Shown piece by piece: positions 25,201-35,558 of a DNA stretch of 64,000 nucleotides (position 1 is its first letter; each line of letters starts with the position of its first letter). A program made the position numbers and the translations under genes. The notes below the pieces were generated by a model. The model was given only the letters and a program-made list of their open reading frames with translations, was not told where the DNA came from and searched no databases. The stretch comes from Brachionus plicatilis (lineage: Eukaryota; Rotifera; Eurotatoria; Ploima; Brachionidae), in the NCBI GenBank assembly GCA_010279815.1, contig QEOQ01000508.1, positions 1,154,254 through 1,218,253 of the forward strand. The letters run 5' to 3'.

Positions 25201-28200
25201 TTAATGTCATCGAAGATTTTAGAATAATTTCTAAGTTCTACTCCATTTAGGTAATTTTGTAGATCAGTATCTATTCTGCCTGGTGCTATATACAGTCTAA
25301 TGATATATTAGATCAAAATAAAAGCATGAATTTATGCAAGCTTTACCTGTGAGAGTTTTTGCTTGTATCAGCAAAAATGATTGCATAGGCAAAAAACATG
25401 GGGTTATTTGGAACATCTTCAGCTCTTAAATTAAAAAGCCAAGCGATTTCATCAAGGGCTGTAACAACCAAATTTTCAGCAGAGGAATCTTTTATCTTTT
25501 GCTGAACTTTTTCAATTTTTTCTTTTAAATTCAAGCCTAAAAAATCAGAATTATTTTTTTCGATTAAATTTATAGATACTTAATTTAAAGGGGAATTTTA
25601 AAAGCATTTCAGAAATTAAAATTTCAAAAATTATTAAAACCTAGACATTTTTATTTTAATTGCTTCCATTTTTTAGTATATCAAAGCATTATTCAGTTTT
25701 GATTTTACACTTTCAAAAATTTTAAAAAACCGTTCAGCAGAGTTAGAATGGGACTATTTTACAGCCAAATATTTAAATTGGAAAATTTAAATTTAAATAA
25801 ATTGAGTTAAATCTGTACTTGAGACAGGCAAATCTAAAATTTTTATTTTATCTTTTAATCTAAAAAATATAATTATTTGAACCTATTAAATTAAAGGATT
25901 TCAAACATTTGTTGGAAATTATTTTTTGTTTCTCTTTACTGATTTTTTGTATCTTTATTTATTGGTATACCTTTTCAGAGCAATAACTATTTCAAAAATA
26001 ACATGAATAAAAATAAAACCAAAATTTTTAAATAGTTTAAATAACTTTCTATTAGGCTCTATAATTCATTTATTAAGCTTGATAATTTTTTTAAATAATT
26101 CTGAAAAGCATTTTTAAGATATGTATAATAAGTATATATTTAGAATTTCAAAAATAATTATCTGACAATGGATTTGATTTAAATTAGTAATGATTTAATA
26201 AATTATGTAATATTGTTGTCCTACAACTTTTTCTATGTTAGTTTTTCACCCCGAAATTTTGTGTAACAAACTGAATTTTTATTCTCATTTTTGTTGAATA
26301 TCATTATTAATGAATTAATTTTTGAATATTTTAGTAAACACATAGGCTGAATATTAGTATTATCATTTAAGCTGATGACTTATTCAAAACACCGATTGAC
26401 TTATTCTACGAATTCAAATCCAACAAAGACAATTAATCTGTCTTAAATCCTAATGTAAATTTCTTTATCATATCTTAACCTTTGTATATTGCTATAAAAC
26501 AATTTGTTTCAATTAATTTTACTTTTTTTGTATAATTCAACTTTTAACTTAATCTAATTTTGTAAATACCTAAAAATTTTTTCAAACTAGAGGGTTTAAA
26601 CGAAGGCTTGCGCCATTCGGACGAACCCTGGGGCTTTCCCCTCAATTATATATTTAATAAAAATAAAATAATTTAAGCTGATGATACTTTCTCAATTCAT
26701 GGGTCAAAACACAGAAGTCTGAACATGTTTATTTATAAATTAACTATTAAACAAAGTTTTTCATTAAAAAATTTAAAGCTGAGCAAGGTAGATAGAATAA
26801 ACTATGTTGGCATTTCAATCAAGTTTAATATTTAATTTGATGCTACAACATAAAATTCATTTTCTACCCTAAATCTAGCAAAACATCAAGTCAAGATCTA
26901 GAGTTTTTTATAAGACATAATGTCTTTTTTTATTTACCTGTAGATTTAGTATTTTAAGTCTATAAATTATTGTTATCGTTTATTAAAAAGTCAAATGCAA
27001 ATTATATTACCTTTACATAAAAAAGATATCTATAAAAAATAAAAAATGAAAAAGTCTTTAATTAATAAAACAAATTCAATTATAAAATGAATTTGAGTTA
27101 CATAAAAATATTTACTATTTAAAAATTAATGAAATAAAAATTTTATTATTTAAAATACCTCCTAAAACAAACTTATAAAAATAATGCTAGATTTGAATTT
27201 AGCACATAACTAACTCATGATAATCCTTAAAAAATTATTGATGTTCATTAAATTTTATAAATTAGGATTCAATTTAATCTAATTAATAATCAATTGTCAG
27301 TTAATTTAAAAAAAACATTTTATCTTCCAATAAGAAAAAATAATAATAATAATATATAATAAAAAAATATAATTTGGGTGGATACCCTGGGCAGTTCCGA
27401 AAGACGATAGCCTTCTTTTCAGCCCCATGTTAGGAAAGTGTTCACGAAATTTTTATATATTGAAAAGTTGGAAAAAATAAAAATTGAGTTTCTACTTTAA
27501 ATTATAAACTGAAATTGTCAATTAACCAGAAGAGAAAAAAAAAAAAAAAAAAAGATTGAGTAAGAAAAAAATAAAAGCAAAAATCAGGATTTTTTGACAT
27601 TTTTGATTTTTTTTCCTTCTGACAATCTTGACTATCTCCTCAAATTTGTAGGGCTTTCAAAGTGAAGTCTGGTTCGTTCGTTGTTCGAAGTTAGTATTTT
27701 TTCGAAATATTTTATGATATAAGTTTAATTGATCACATTAAAAGGACATCTATTAAATTTATTAAAAACCTTGAAAATATTCTTATAAACGAAAAAATCT
27801 TCAAGTAGATTATTGTAATATTTTAGGTAAAGATTTATAAAAATTAAATTTATGAATTATTTAAAGTACCCATATATGTAGTAATTTAAAGGTCAATTGG
27901 TTCAATGGGAGCAAAATCAGAATTTAAGAAAAAGGAAAAGTAAATGTTTGATTCTGTAATTAACCATCACTGTATCAATTATCATTACAATCAAACACCG
28001 ACTAAAGAGAAAAAATGAATTTTCTCTTATTCAAAATAATTATTTGAAACTAACCCTAACAACTAACAATAAATTGAAAAAAATTATCTCTTGCTCTTTT
28101 AAAATGATACAAATCTCTAATTTAGATTTTCTCCTTAACACCCATAGCTCATAGTCTATTTTAATTTTAATTTAAAAAAAAAAAAATTCTAGATTATTAC

Positions 28201-29713
28201 TGGATTTGGCTTTTCTAAATTAATGTTTCTTCTGTGAATTTTGTCACCTTTCTACTTAATATGACCATTTTTAAAATGACTTTTTTATAAAAATTTTAAT
28301 TATTTCGTCATTTATTTATTGTATGATTACGTTTAAAACATTTTACTTCAATTTAAAAGAATACGGAAAATTTTTTCATGGGCAAAGTAAAATTTTTAAA
28401 TGCGCAATTAAATTTCAATGCATTTCTTTTAATTATATTTTTACAAATTACAATCCTTTTTAAAAATAAAGCTTTGAAATGTTTTAAAAATTAAATTTAA
28501 TAAGGCATTTAAAAATTTTTTGATCACATTTGAAAAATGAAATTTGGTCAAATTTTACTTTGCTCTTTTATGTTGATCTAGGGCTTCAAAAGTTTCACAA
28601 TCTAAATTTTTTTTTATTAAGTTAACAAATAAACTTTTTTCAATTTCAAATTAAACCTTTTTAAAGATTAGAGCCAAAGTAAATATTTAATAATCTAATT
28701 AAAATAATTTTTTGTCAAATCTTTATTATTTTTTTTCCATCTTAAAAGAAAAAATATTGTTATAAAATAATAAAGATCTTAGAGCTTATCTTTTGCAAAC
28801 GCCAATAATAAATAATAAAAGTAAATTTTGTTAAAGAATGATAAGTTTTTAATATCATCAAATAAAAAAGGGTTACTTGCCAGTAAATCTTGAATCATGA
28901 ATATAAATTGTACTATTTGGTTGATTAGGTCTTTCGCTCTTAGGCCAAATTTGGTCGATTAAATCATTAGAAGGACTCTCCAATAAAATTCCCGATCCAC
29001 TTAAAACTTTTTCATAATTCTGCCAAGTATCTTAGATACAATTTAAAATAAATAATTTAAAAAAAAATTGCCAATTAAACTTACTAACTGACGAAAATTT
29101 GGCATTCACAGCAACTTTATCTCCAGACTCTAAATTATCCCTCAACCAACCTTGAATTGTTGGCGTATTTTCATCGGCTAAAAATTTAAAATTAATTTTT
29201 TACTTCAAATAAAATAAAATTTAATTACAAGCTTTCATTAATTTCCATAATGAAGGATCAAGCTGATCCTCAGCCTGTAAATAATATCGGCTATCAGTCC
29301 ATACTGCGGCAAAATCACTAGTCACAAGTGCAGTGCCTGCTGATCCAGTAAAGCCTTTTAAACATTTAGTTTAAAAAAATTTAAATTTTAATTGCTTATT
29401 TGAATACCACTCAACCAGCCTCTTCTCTTATCATAATCTGATACATATTCACTCAAATGTTGGTCGGCTTGGGCTTTTTTTCAAATTAATATAAATTAAA
29501 AAATTTTTTTTTGTAATTACGTATAATGCAGGCACTATAACCTTCATTTTCCATTAATTTTCTTAAGCTATCCAATCTCTCTTTGGGCGTTAAATTTCCC
29601 TACAAAAAAGTTAAAATTTATTTAAAATTAAAGGGTCAACAAAAATGCCGAATTACCTTAATTGGACTTAGTATTGTACCAATAAGTATAAAAATAAATA
29701 CAAAATTGTACAT
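22206..29713 (-). CDS. XPNPEP2: Secreted/GPI-type Xaa-Pro aminopeptidase, copy B (XPNPEP2-like)
   Basis: Paralogue of copy A with the same M24B reaction. Fourteen exons: 29657-29713, 29521-29599, 29408-29473, 29229-29354, 29085-29177, 28881-29030, 25347-25536, 25122-25296, 24984-25070, 24616-24936, 22887-23026, 22727-22836, 22591-22667 and 22206-22535. The model gives 666 aa, one fewer than copy A. An N-terminal hydrophobic leader ([15 protein letters not shown]) and a C-terminal hydrophobic tail suggest secretion and GPI anchoring. All metal ligands are kept ([32 protein letters not shown]). Intron 6 (25537-28880, 3.3 kb) appears to use a GC donor (CTG|GCAAGT), because the nearby GT would break the frame. 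Six introns here are absent from copy A and two of A's are absent here. The two genes are 244 bp apart in the same orientation, as from a tandem duplication. Confidence 0.92.
23040..24615. other. Intron 10 of aminopeptidase B
   Basis: This 1.6-kb intron has no coding sequence. Near 23290 it carries TTTTTAATCTGAAGGAGC followed by GCTC, a short hairpin found again at 34797 and typical of LINE 3' ends. Around 23735-24060 there is a segment rich in TTACGTAA-like palindromes, resembling the interior of the nested MITE at 15927-16066. No clean termini could be set. Confidence 0.4.
26580..26665 (+). mobile_element. Possible 3' tail of a non-LTR retrotransposon
   Basis: A G+C-rich island (GAAGGCTTGCGCCATTCGGA, then GAACCCTGGGGCTTTCCCC) is followed by a TTTAATAAAAATAAAATAA tail. 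Such structured 3' UTR pieces ending in simple A/T repeats are typical of LINE 3' ends. No open reading frame remains upstream. The call rests on architecture only. Confidence 0.35.
28380..28565. mobile_element. Inverted-repeat element, family shared with 31866-32066
   Basis: The left end GGGCAAAGTAAAATTTTTAA and the right end (TTTTACTTTGCTC) are inverted, and an inner pair AAATGCGCAATTAAATT / GGCATTTAAAAATTT extends the pairing. The copy at 31866-32066 shares the same blocks in the same order (AAATTTCAATGC, AATAAAGCTT, GCATTTAAAAAT, TTGAAAAATGA). Confidence 0.45.
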
Positions 29714-30315
29714 ATTAAACAATTTAATAAATTTAATATAAATATATTTTTTAATTTTTTGAGAATTTATAACAATTCTATAAAGCAATTAAAATTATTC
29801 TAGAGATAAGACTGCATAACAACCTCAGATAAACTGATATGCTTGACAAAAACTTAAGATAACAATAGCATTGTCTAAAATTTACTTAAAATATATTTTA
29901 ATTGACAAACTTTTTTTTTAATTTGCTTAAACATTTGGCTTCCTTTACCTAGTCAATATTACCATCTAATTAAATAGCCAAACAAATCTAATTTATTGAT
30001 TGATTGATTTTTAATTATTGGACTTCACAAACTTTGCTAATTGCACCTATTTACTCAGCAAAATATATAAATACTCTGTTTAAGCTGTGAGTAGTCATCA
30101 ATTTTTTTTTAAATATAACACATTACAAACGAAAAAGAACGATTTTTGCTCATCAATTCCGGATACAATCTCATACACCGCAACTTTTTATTTAAATAAA
30201 TTTAAAGTCTTTTTATCTTTTACTTTCTTTTAAAAGGTAACTCGCCGAATTCAAACTCATCAATTAGTTCAGCTTTAAAAGAATATAAAAGTCAACTGAA
30301 ATTTCAAGTGCAACA
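29714..30315. promoter_or_regulatory. Divergent intergenic region with a TATA box for the 30316 gene
   Basis: This 0.6-kb region separates aminopeptidase B (-) from the orphan gene (+). TATATAAATAC at about 30064-30074 is a strong TATA-like element, and CAGCA upstream plus AGTCATCAA about 25-30 bp downstream could mark the transcription start. The 5' UTR would be about 210 bp, unless a small intron ending near 30235 (TTTTAAAAG) is removed. No convincing core element was seen for the minus-strand gene. Confidence 0.45.
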
Positions 30316-31023
30316 ATGCAAAATATGGAATTCAATTATCAATCCGAGGAAATGCTCAATTCTGCTTTCATTGATCCTTCTGATCTGAAATATTCACAAG
30401 ATACCAGTTCTGATTTCAATCTTAGCAATTGTTACTTGGATCCAAGTTGTGATGAAAATTCTTTAGAAACTCCAGTGCACAGGTTTGTATACAGAGGATT
30501 TAGTCCTTGCAATCAAAGTCCTCAGTCGTTCAAAAGTAATGTTTTGTCAGAGTTGGATTGTCAAGAATTCAATTTACCAGATTCCTGTCTGCTTTATACT
30601 TCTCAAGAAAATATTGACTCTGACCTTACCAGAACAGCCTTTGGTAATTCTATTCAGAATGAAAAGCTGAAGGAATTGGAAATTTCAAATTTAGCTCAGA
30701 AAAAAACTGACTCTTGTGCAAAAACTAATTGCAAGGATGTAATTAATTATTTAATTAAACCATTTTCTAACAAAATAATCAAAAAAATTAACAAAAAATT
30801 TAAAAAACCAATTGTTCAAGACGACGATAAAGCACATGCTAAAATTCCCATTCAATTGTATTCGTCACGTAAAAGCAAAGATGCAAATGTTTATACAAAA
30901 TGTGATCCCAAGATTGATGATATCTTCATTCCAAAAATTTCTCATTCGAATAGATTCTTAATGTGTCAATCAACTGAGAACAAGTTTGTTGATTGTGGTG
31001 ACTTAGTAACATATTATGTGTAA
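30316..31023 (+). CDS. Orphan single-exon protein, 235 aa
   Basis: I do not recognise this protein. The frame is uninterrupted from ATG (30316; a second ATG at 30325) to TAA, is richer in G+C than its surroundings and has a TATA box about 250 bp upstream, so it looks like a real gene. The N-terminal 110 residues are polar, with many Ser, Asn, Asp and scattered Cys (HRFVYRGFSPCNQSP stands out). The middle (about 145-175) is Lys-rich (IIKKINKKFKKP). The C terminus is polar and ends in YYV. No signal peptide, membrane segment, zinc knuckle or known catalytic motif is visible. AATAAA occurs just after the stop (31023) and again near 31109. A lineage-specific, fast-evolving protein is the likeliest explanation. 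Confidence is high that it is coding, nil on function. Confidence 0.65.
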   Translation: MQNMEFNYQSEEMLNSAFIDPSDLKYSQDTSSDFNLSNCYLDPSCDENSLETPVHRFVYRGFSPCNQSPQSFKSNVLSELDCQEFNLPDSCLLYTSQENIDSDLTRTAFGNSIQNEKLKELEISNLAQKKTDSCAKTNCKDVINYLIKPFSNKIIKKINKKFKKPIVQDDDKAHAKIPIQLYSSRKSKDANVYTKCDPKIDDIFIPKISHSNRFLMCQSTENKFVDCGDLVTYYV

Positions 31024-32803
31024 ATAAACCAAATATTTATTTAGAATTTTTAAATATTATTTAGCGTATATTTTTAATACTTTTATTGATTTATTTTGAA
31101 TTTTTGAATAAATATTGAAAAAATAATTTGAAAATTTTAATTAAAGCATTTTATTATTTTTGATATTTCAAATTCTAACTTAAACTTCATTTAGGAATCG
31201 AAAAACCAAAAAATGTAACAATATAAATACTCTCAAATTGAATCAATGTTATTTCAATTTCCAAGTGGAGCTTGAATTAAGTGAAAAAAAAGAACATTTA
31301 TTTGATCCAATCTACAGAAACAGACTTTTGATAATTTTGAAATTTATATAAAAATATTAAATAGCTTTTATATTTCATTCAATTTTTTTTAGTAAAATTC
31401 ATAATGCAAAACTTAATCGAAAAAATGCACAATTTATAAAAAAAATAATTCATTTAAAATTTTATTTATTTAATTTAATTAAAAAGCATGTGAAAAAAAG
31501 TCCCACTGAGAAATTATAAAATATATTATATATAATAAAGGATACAATAATTTAATAGACAATTAGAAATCTATTTTAAAATTTTGTAAAAAAATCAGCG
31601 TTATATGAAAAATAGGTCCAGAATAGTTACGTTTAAAGCACCGACATTCAATCAAAAGAACACCGAATGCTAAAAAATTAACATATATTGATAATTTTGG
31701 TTCTTTATGGACATTTTTAAAGGCTCTTTTTAAATGACTCTAATAGACTCATATTATAAAGATTCCTGGGACTGAGCTCTAGTTAAGATGGTTTCTAATT
31801 TTAAAAAAATTCGCCTTTTTTTCAAAAAAATTAGGACAAAGTTAAATTTTTGATTATATTTTATTTTTAAAATTTGATCAAAACATTTTTAAATGTGCAA
31901 ATAAATTTCAATGCTTTTTTTAACAAATTTCATTCAAATTCTTTTTTAGAAATAAAGCTTAGTAATGTTAAAGAAATACAAAAATCTGTGAATGAATTTA
32001 ATTACGCATTTAAAAATGTTCTGATCTAATTTGAAAAATGATATTTGATCAAATATCTACTTTGCAAAAATGATCTTTACTTTATTTTCTTAAAACAATT
32101 TAGGGACTATTCACTGGACATTTCCGAACGTCAGTATCCTTCTTTTCATCACCAAGTTAAAGATAAAAAATGACAGTGAATAGCTAGTTATAAGATTGTA
32201 TGATTTTTATGCAATTTTATTAAAAAAAAGATGATTTGTAAGATATGATGTTTACTGATTTCTCCTTTGTGCTGTACATTTAATTTTTCTTAGATATAAT
32301 GACGCGGTACGAAAAAATTTCATCAAATTTTTAATTGAAAAATAAATTATTAATTTTTTTCAAGTTTTTCTTCATATCAAATTGTCATATCTGTTTAAAT
32401 CAAAAGAATAATTAGTAAATAATTAAAAATATAATAAAAATTTACGCTTTAAATTTAAGTTTTATTATTTGTTTCGTGTGCTAAAGATGTGTTGCAATAT
32501 TGAACAAGGCAATATGTTATTTAAATGATATTTGAATACTGCTTTTATACTGAATAAAAATAATTATGAATATTTTTTGGTTGTTAATAAACATTTGAAA
32601 ATTTTTTATTCAAAAATCAAGTTAGATTTATTTTTTAATTTTTAATAAATAAATTAATTTGGGTTAAAATAATAAAGAGAAAAAAATTACAAACAATTTA
32701 AATCGCAACAAAAAATTAGATTTGCAAAATTAGAAAAATTAATTTAAAGAATATGGTCTTAGAATATAATTTAGAAAATAAAGTGTTTTAAAATTGAATA
32801 ACC
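31024..32803. other. Intergenic spacer
   Basis: This 1.8-kb A+T-rich spacer lies between two convergent genes. It contains the second copy of an inverted-repeat element (31866-32066). Near 32107-32183 there is a small segment bounded by TATTCACTG and CAGTGAATA whose centre (TTCCGAACGTCAGTATCCTT) resembles 27394-27413. No gene was recognised. Confidence 0.5.
31866..32066. mobile_element. Inverted-repeat element, second copy of the 28380-28565 family
   Basis: The inverted arms TTTGATCAAAACATTTTTAA / (reverse complement of the right arm) TTAGATCAGAACATTTTTAA enclose a core sharing AAATTTCAATGC and AATAAAGCTTA with the copy at 28380. Divergence between copies is high, so this is an old family. 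Confidence 0.45.
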
Positions 32804-35089
32804 TCAAGAAGAAAATGGATTCATTAACTTTGAAGTAAATTTATTTGCTTGAAAATTCGTAGCAGTTAATTTTAGATTTGCAATGCCACTTGAAAATGTG
32901 GAAGTCAACGAGCTTAATCCTGCACCAAGCGGATTATCTGAATTATTCATGTTCACATTATTTTGATTGTTCATAATGTTGGGTACTTGGTTGTTCATAT
33001 TGTTGGGTATTTGGTTGTTTACATTTGCGCCCAATGCTTGATTAAAAAATCCAGAGCCATTACGAGAATTAGCCACTTTTTGTTGTATTTGAGGATTTTT
33101 ATCTAAAAAATTTTGTCCATTGACCACGGGCATATTGGCTGATCCGGTCATGCTCGTCGTACTTCCGTATTTTTGTTCGTAGTATTTTTTGACTACATTT
33201 GGTGTTGATTGATTAGGATTCGAATTGACTAGATTTGGATTTGGGTTGTTTGAACTTGATATGGATGTACCGACGCCACTACTCGACGTCGAAGAGGCCG
33301 ATGCGTTCTCAAAACTTTTTGTTCCTGCACCCTGGGCTTGATTGACACCAACATTGGCTCCTTGAATAGCGTGAAGCTGCTTTTCAAGCGAATAATTCTC
33401 TTGTTGAAGTGCCTGAATTTCTCGACTTTAAAAATTAATTAAAAAAATTAAATTTTTCTTCAATTTAAAGTAATTATTTGAATTTAAAAATTATATTTTT
33501 ACATAAAAAATCTAGGAGATGTAGTCTTCCCTGAAAAAAAAAAATGAACGGCCAAAACTTTCTCCTTTTTGCAGATGACTTGGTCACTTTTTTTTAATAT
33601 TCAAAAAGAAATGAAGCCTTAAAAATACTATAAACAATAACATTAGCAAACTAAAAAAATGGCTTTGCAAATGAAAGAGGTAAATTTCGGTTGAAAAGTA
33701 ATGCTACATGATCTTTTCCAAAAATTTATAAGAAAAACAACATTTGTCTTAAAATTTATAGAAAAATTCTTAACTAACAAAGTAAAATTTGTGGGAATTA
33801 CTTTTGACTCGATGCTAACCGTTTCTTCTATGACAGATGAAATAAAAGAACACTGTAAATCTAGACTTAACTTAATAAAATACCTTTCAAATAAAAAGCA
33901 GGTACTAAATTCTATAACATTAGCTAATATCCATAAATCTTTAAAAAGGTATTTTTAAGATTAATCATTTCCCGGTCTTAATTCGTTTTCAGAAGTCAAC
34001 TTGAAAGAAATACACCAGTTCGATTTATTCTTTAACTAAAATATGATACTCCATCCAATGTTATACACAATGAAGCTCAAAATAAACTAAGACTTCTAAC
34101 AGTCTCAGAAAGACAATTTGAATTAAGCCAAAGATACGTAAGGGTAGCACTGAGCCATTTTTTTCAACTATTAGTTCGACTGGTAAATAAATAAATAAAT
34201 TCTTTGTATTAAGATAATATTTAATAACACCCAATTTTTTAAATATATTCATTCAAATCCACCAAATAGTGTAATTCCTTTTGAACTTTTCCTGCATTTC
34301 TAAAAAAGATGTCGAAAATTTATTAGAAGCAGTTGAAGCACATATTCCACATAACATCAAGCTAAGTCTTCGAATTTACTTAGGTCTGCAAATCGAGAAT
34401 ATCTCAAAAAATATTGTCAATACTATTCAAAAAAAGTTAAAAAAGTGTATTTCTTTTTTTGTTCACCTAATCCTATTTTGGTTCACCTTTTCGTTAACAA
34501 AAAAATTAGGCGAACTAAAAGCTCACAAAACCCGAGAACCCATAATAGTTCCCATAATAGCTAAACTATGGTTCACCTAACCGACTAGACCCAATAAATA
34601 CAGGGAAAGTTTCGAGCCTAGATTTGTCGAGTACCCGACTACTTTGTGTAATTGCTTCCTTACAACTTCTTCTTTTATTTTAAACCCTTAAATATTTATA
34701 CCGACATCTTCAACCTGTCACTCTTTATTTCAATTTATTTATTTTAATTTTTAGTCATCTTTTACTTTATATATTTTGCTTTACTTTTTTTAATTTTTAA
34801 TCTGAAGGAGCTTAAATTTTCGAAAATTAAATTAAAAAAAAATATTAATAACTATGATTATTCCTTTTTTCTGAAAACTATATCTCTAACATTTTAAAGT
34901 AAAACCACGCAAAAATATAGGGTCAAATCATCATTGTAATTTATTAACTTACTGCATTTGTAACTTTTGCTTCCTTATAATGTCGTCTAAATGGCTATAT
35001 TCGGGTTGATGTAACAAATGACTGTAGTACAGCTCCATTTCAATGGTTATGCAACCTTCATGATCTAAATATCCACTATTTTCAGCCAT
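32804..35089 (-). CDS. Asn/Ser-rich protein with short N-terminal coiled coil, unrecognised
   Basis: Two exons, 34953-35089 and 32804-33425, with a clean GTAAGT donor and matching phase, give 252 aa. The start is the first ATG (MAENSGYLDHEG). Residues about 30-70 (HLDDIIRKQKLQMHREIQAL then QQENYSLEKQL) form a likely heptad coiled coil across the splice junction. The remainder is low-complexity: a Ser/Thr/Asn/Pro-rich tract and then repeats of NNQ/NNM with PNNMNNQVPN. No enzyme motif, signal peptide or membrane segment was seen. A scaffold or adaptor role is only a guess. The 1.5-kb intron contains a dead LINE and a solo transposon end, both on the opposite strand or without orientation. Confidence 0.7.
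33555..34460 (+). mobile_element. Degraded non-LTR retrotransposon (RT fragments) inside an intron
   Basis: On the plus strand, LLFADDLV at 33562-33585 matches the FADD catalytic box of reverse transcriptase. It is followed by KFVGITFDSMLTVSSMTDEI and a KSRLNLIKYLSNK segment (about 33787-33900), the standard order in Jockey/I-type LINEs. Stops and frameshifts break the frame, so it cannot be active. It is antisense to the host gene. Confidence 0.7.
34470..34592. mobile_element. Solo right end of the 15789-16351 transposon family
   Basis: The segment ends GGTTCACCTAACCGACTAGACCC, whose last 20 bases (reverse complement GGGTCTAGTCGGTTAGGTGA) are identical to the left terminus of the 15789 element. 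ACCCGAGAAC and TTCACC motifs follow the same internal order. No left terminus was found nearby, so the copy is truncated or rearranged. Confidence 0.65.
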
Positions 35090-35558
35090 TATCTTTTTAA
35101 AATTAATTTAATTAGAACTTTTCGGAATAAATTTAAAAGAAACAACACGAAAAAAAATTAAGTTAAATTTTTTTAATTTCATCTAATTAAACATCAAAAA
35201 AAGAATTCTTATTTTATTAATTCTTTTTTTCATGTTTTCTCGAAAAAAAAAATTTTTTAAAATTTTTCTAACCTAAGTTTAAGAAGAATAAAAAATCAAT
35301 TTTCTAATTCTATCTAATTAAACATCAAAAGAAAAATTAAATTTTTTTTTAAATTTTATTTCATGTTTTTTCTAATAAAAGTTTAAGAAGAAGAATATAA
35401 TTTTTTTAAATTTTTAGATTTTTTGTGCAATTTTTCATAAAATTTTTATTTTTATTTTTAATTTTAGCAACTAAACAATTTGGAAGATTTTTTTTTATTT
35501 TCTGAAATATTGCACAAAAAATCTAAAATTATGAAAATGCAAAAATGTAAAATTATTT
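35090..35558. other. Short spacer between two minus-strand genes
   Basis: This is a 469-bp A+T-rich stretch with a loose internal repeat (TCTAATTAAACATCAAAA at about 35182 and 35322) and complementary segments around 35427 and 35512 (TTTTTTGTGCAAT and ATTGCACAAAAAATC) that could form a hairpin. It holds the 3' flank of the MATH-like gene and the 5' flank of the Asn-rich gene. No gene was seen. Confidence 0.5.

Larger units (their letters stand above)
25537..28880. other. Intron 6 of aminopeptidase B (probable GC-AG intron)
   Basis: This 3.3-kb intron is much larger than its neighbours. It holds a possible LINE 3' tail (about 26580-26665), a poly-A run near 27537-27553, AAT/ATA microsatellite around 27340-27372 and an inverted-repeat element (28380-28565). 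No coding exon fits the phases on either side. Confidence 0.6.

Noticed and set aside
27340..27372. AAT/ATA repeats and the poly-A run at 27537-27553 as functional elements
   Set aside because: They are simple microsatellites with no associated gene structure.
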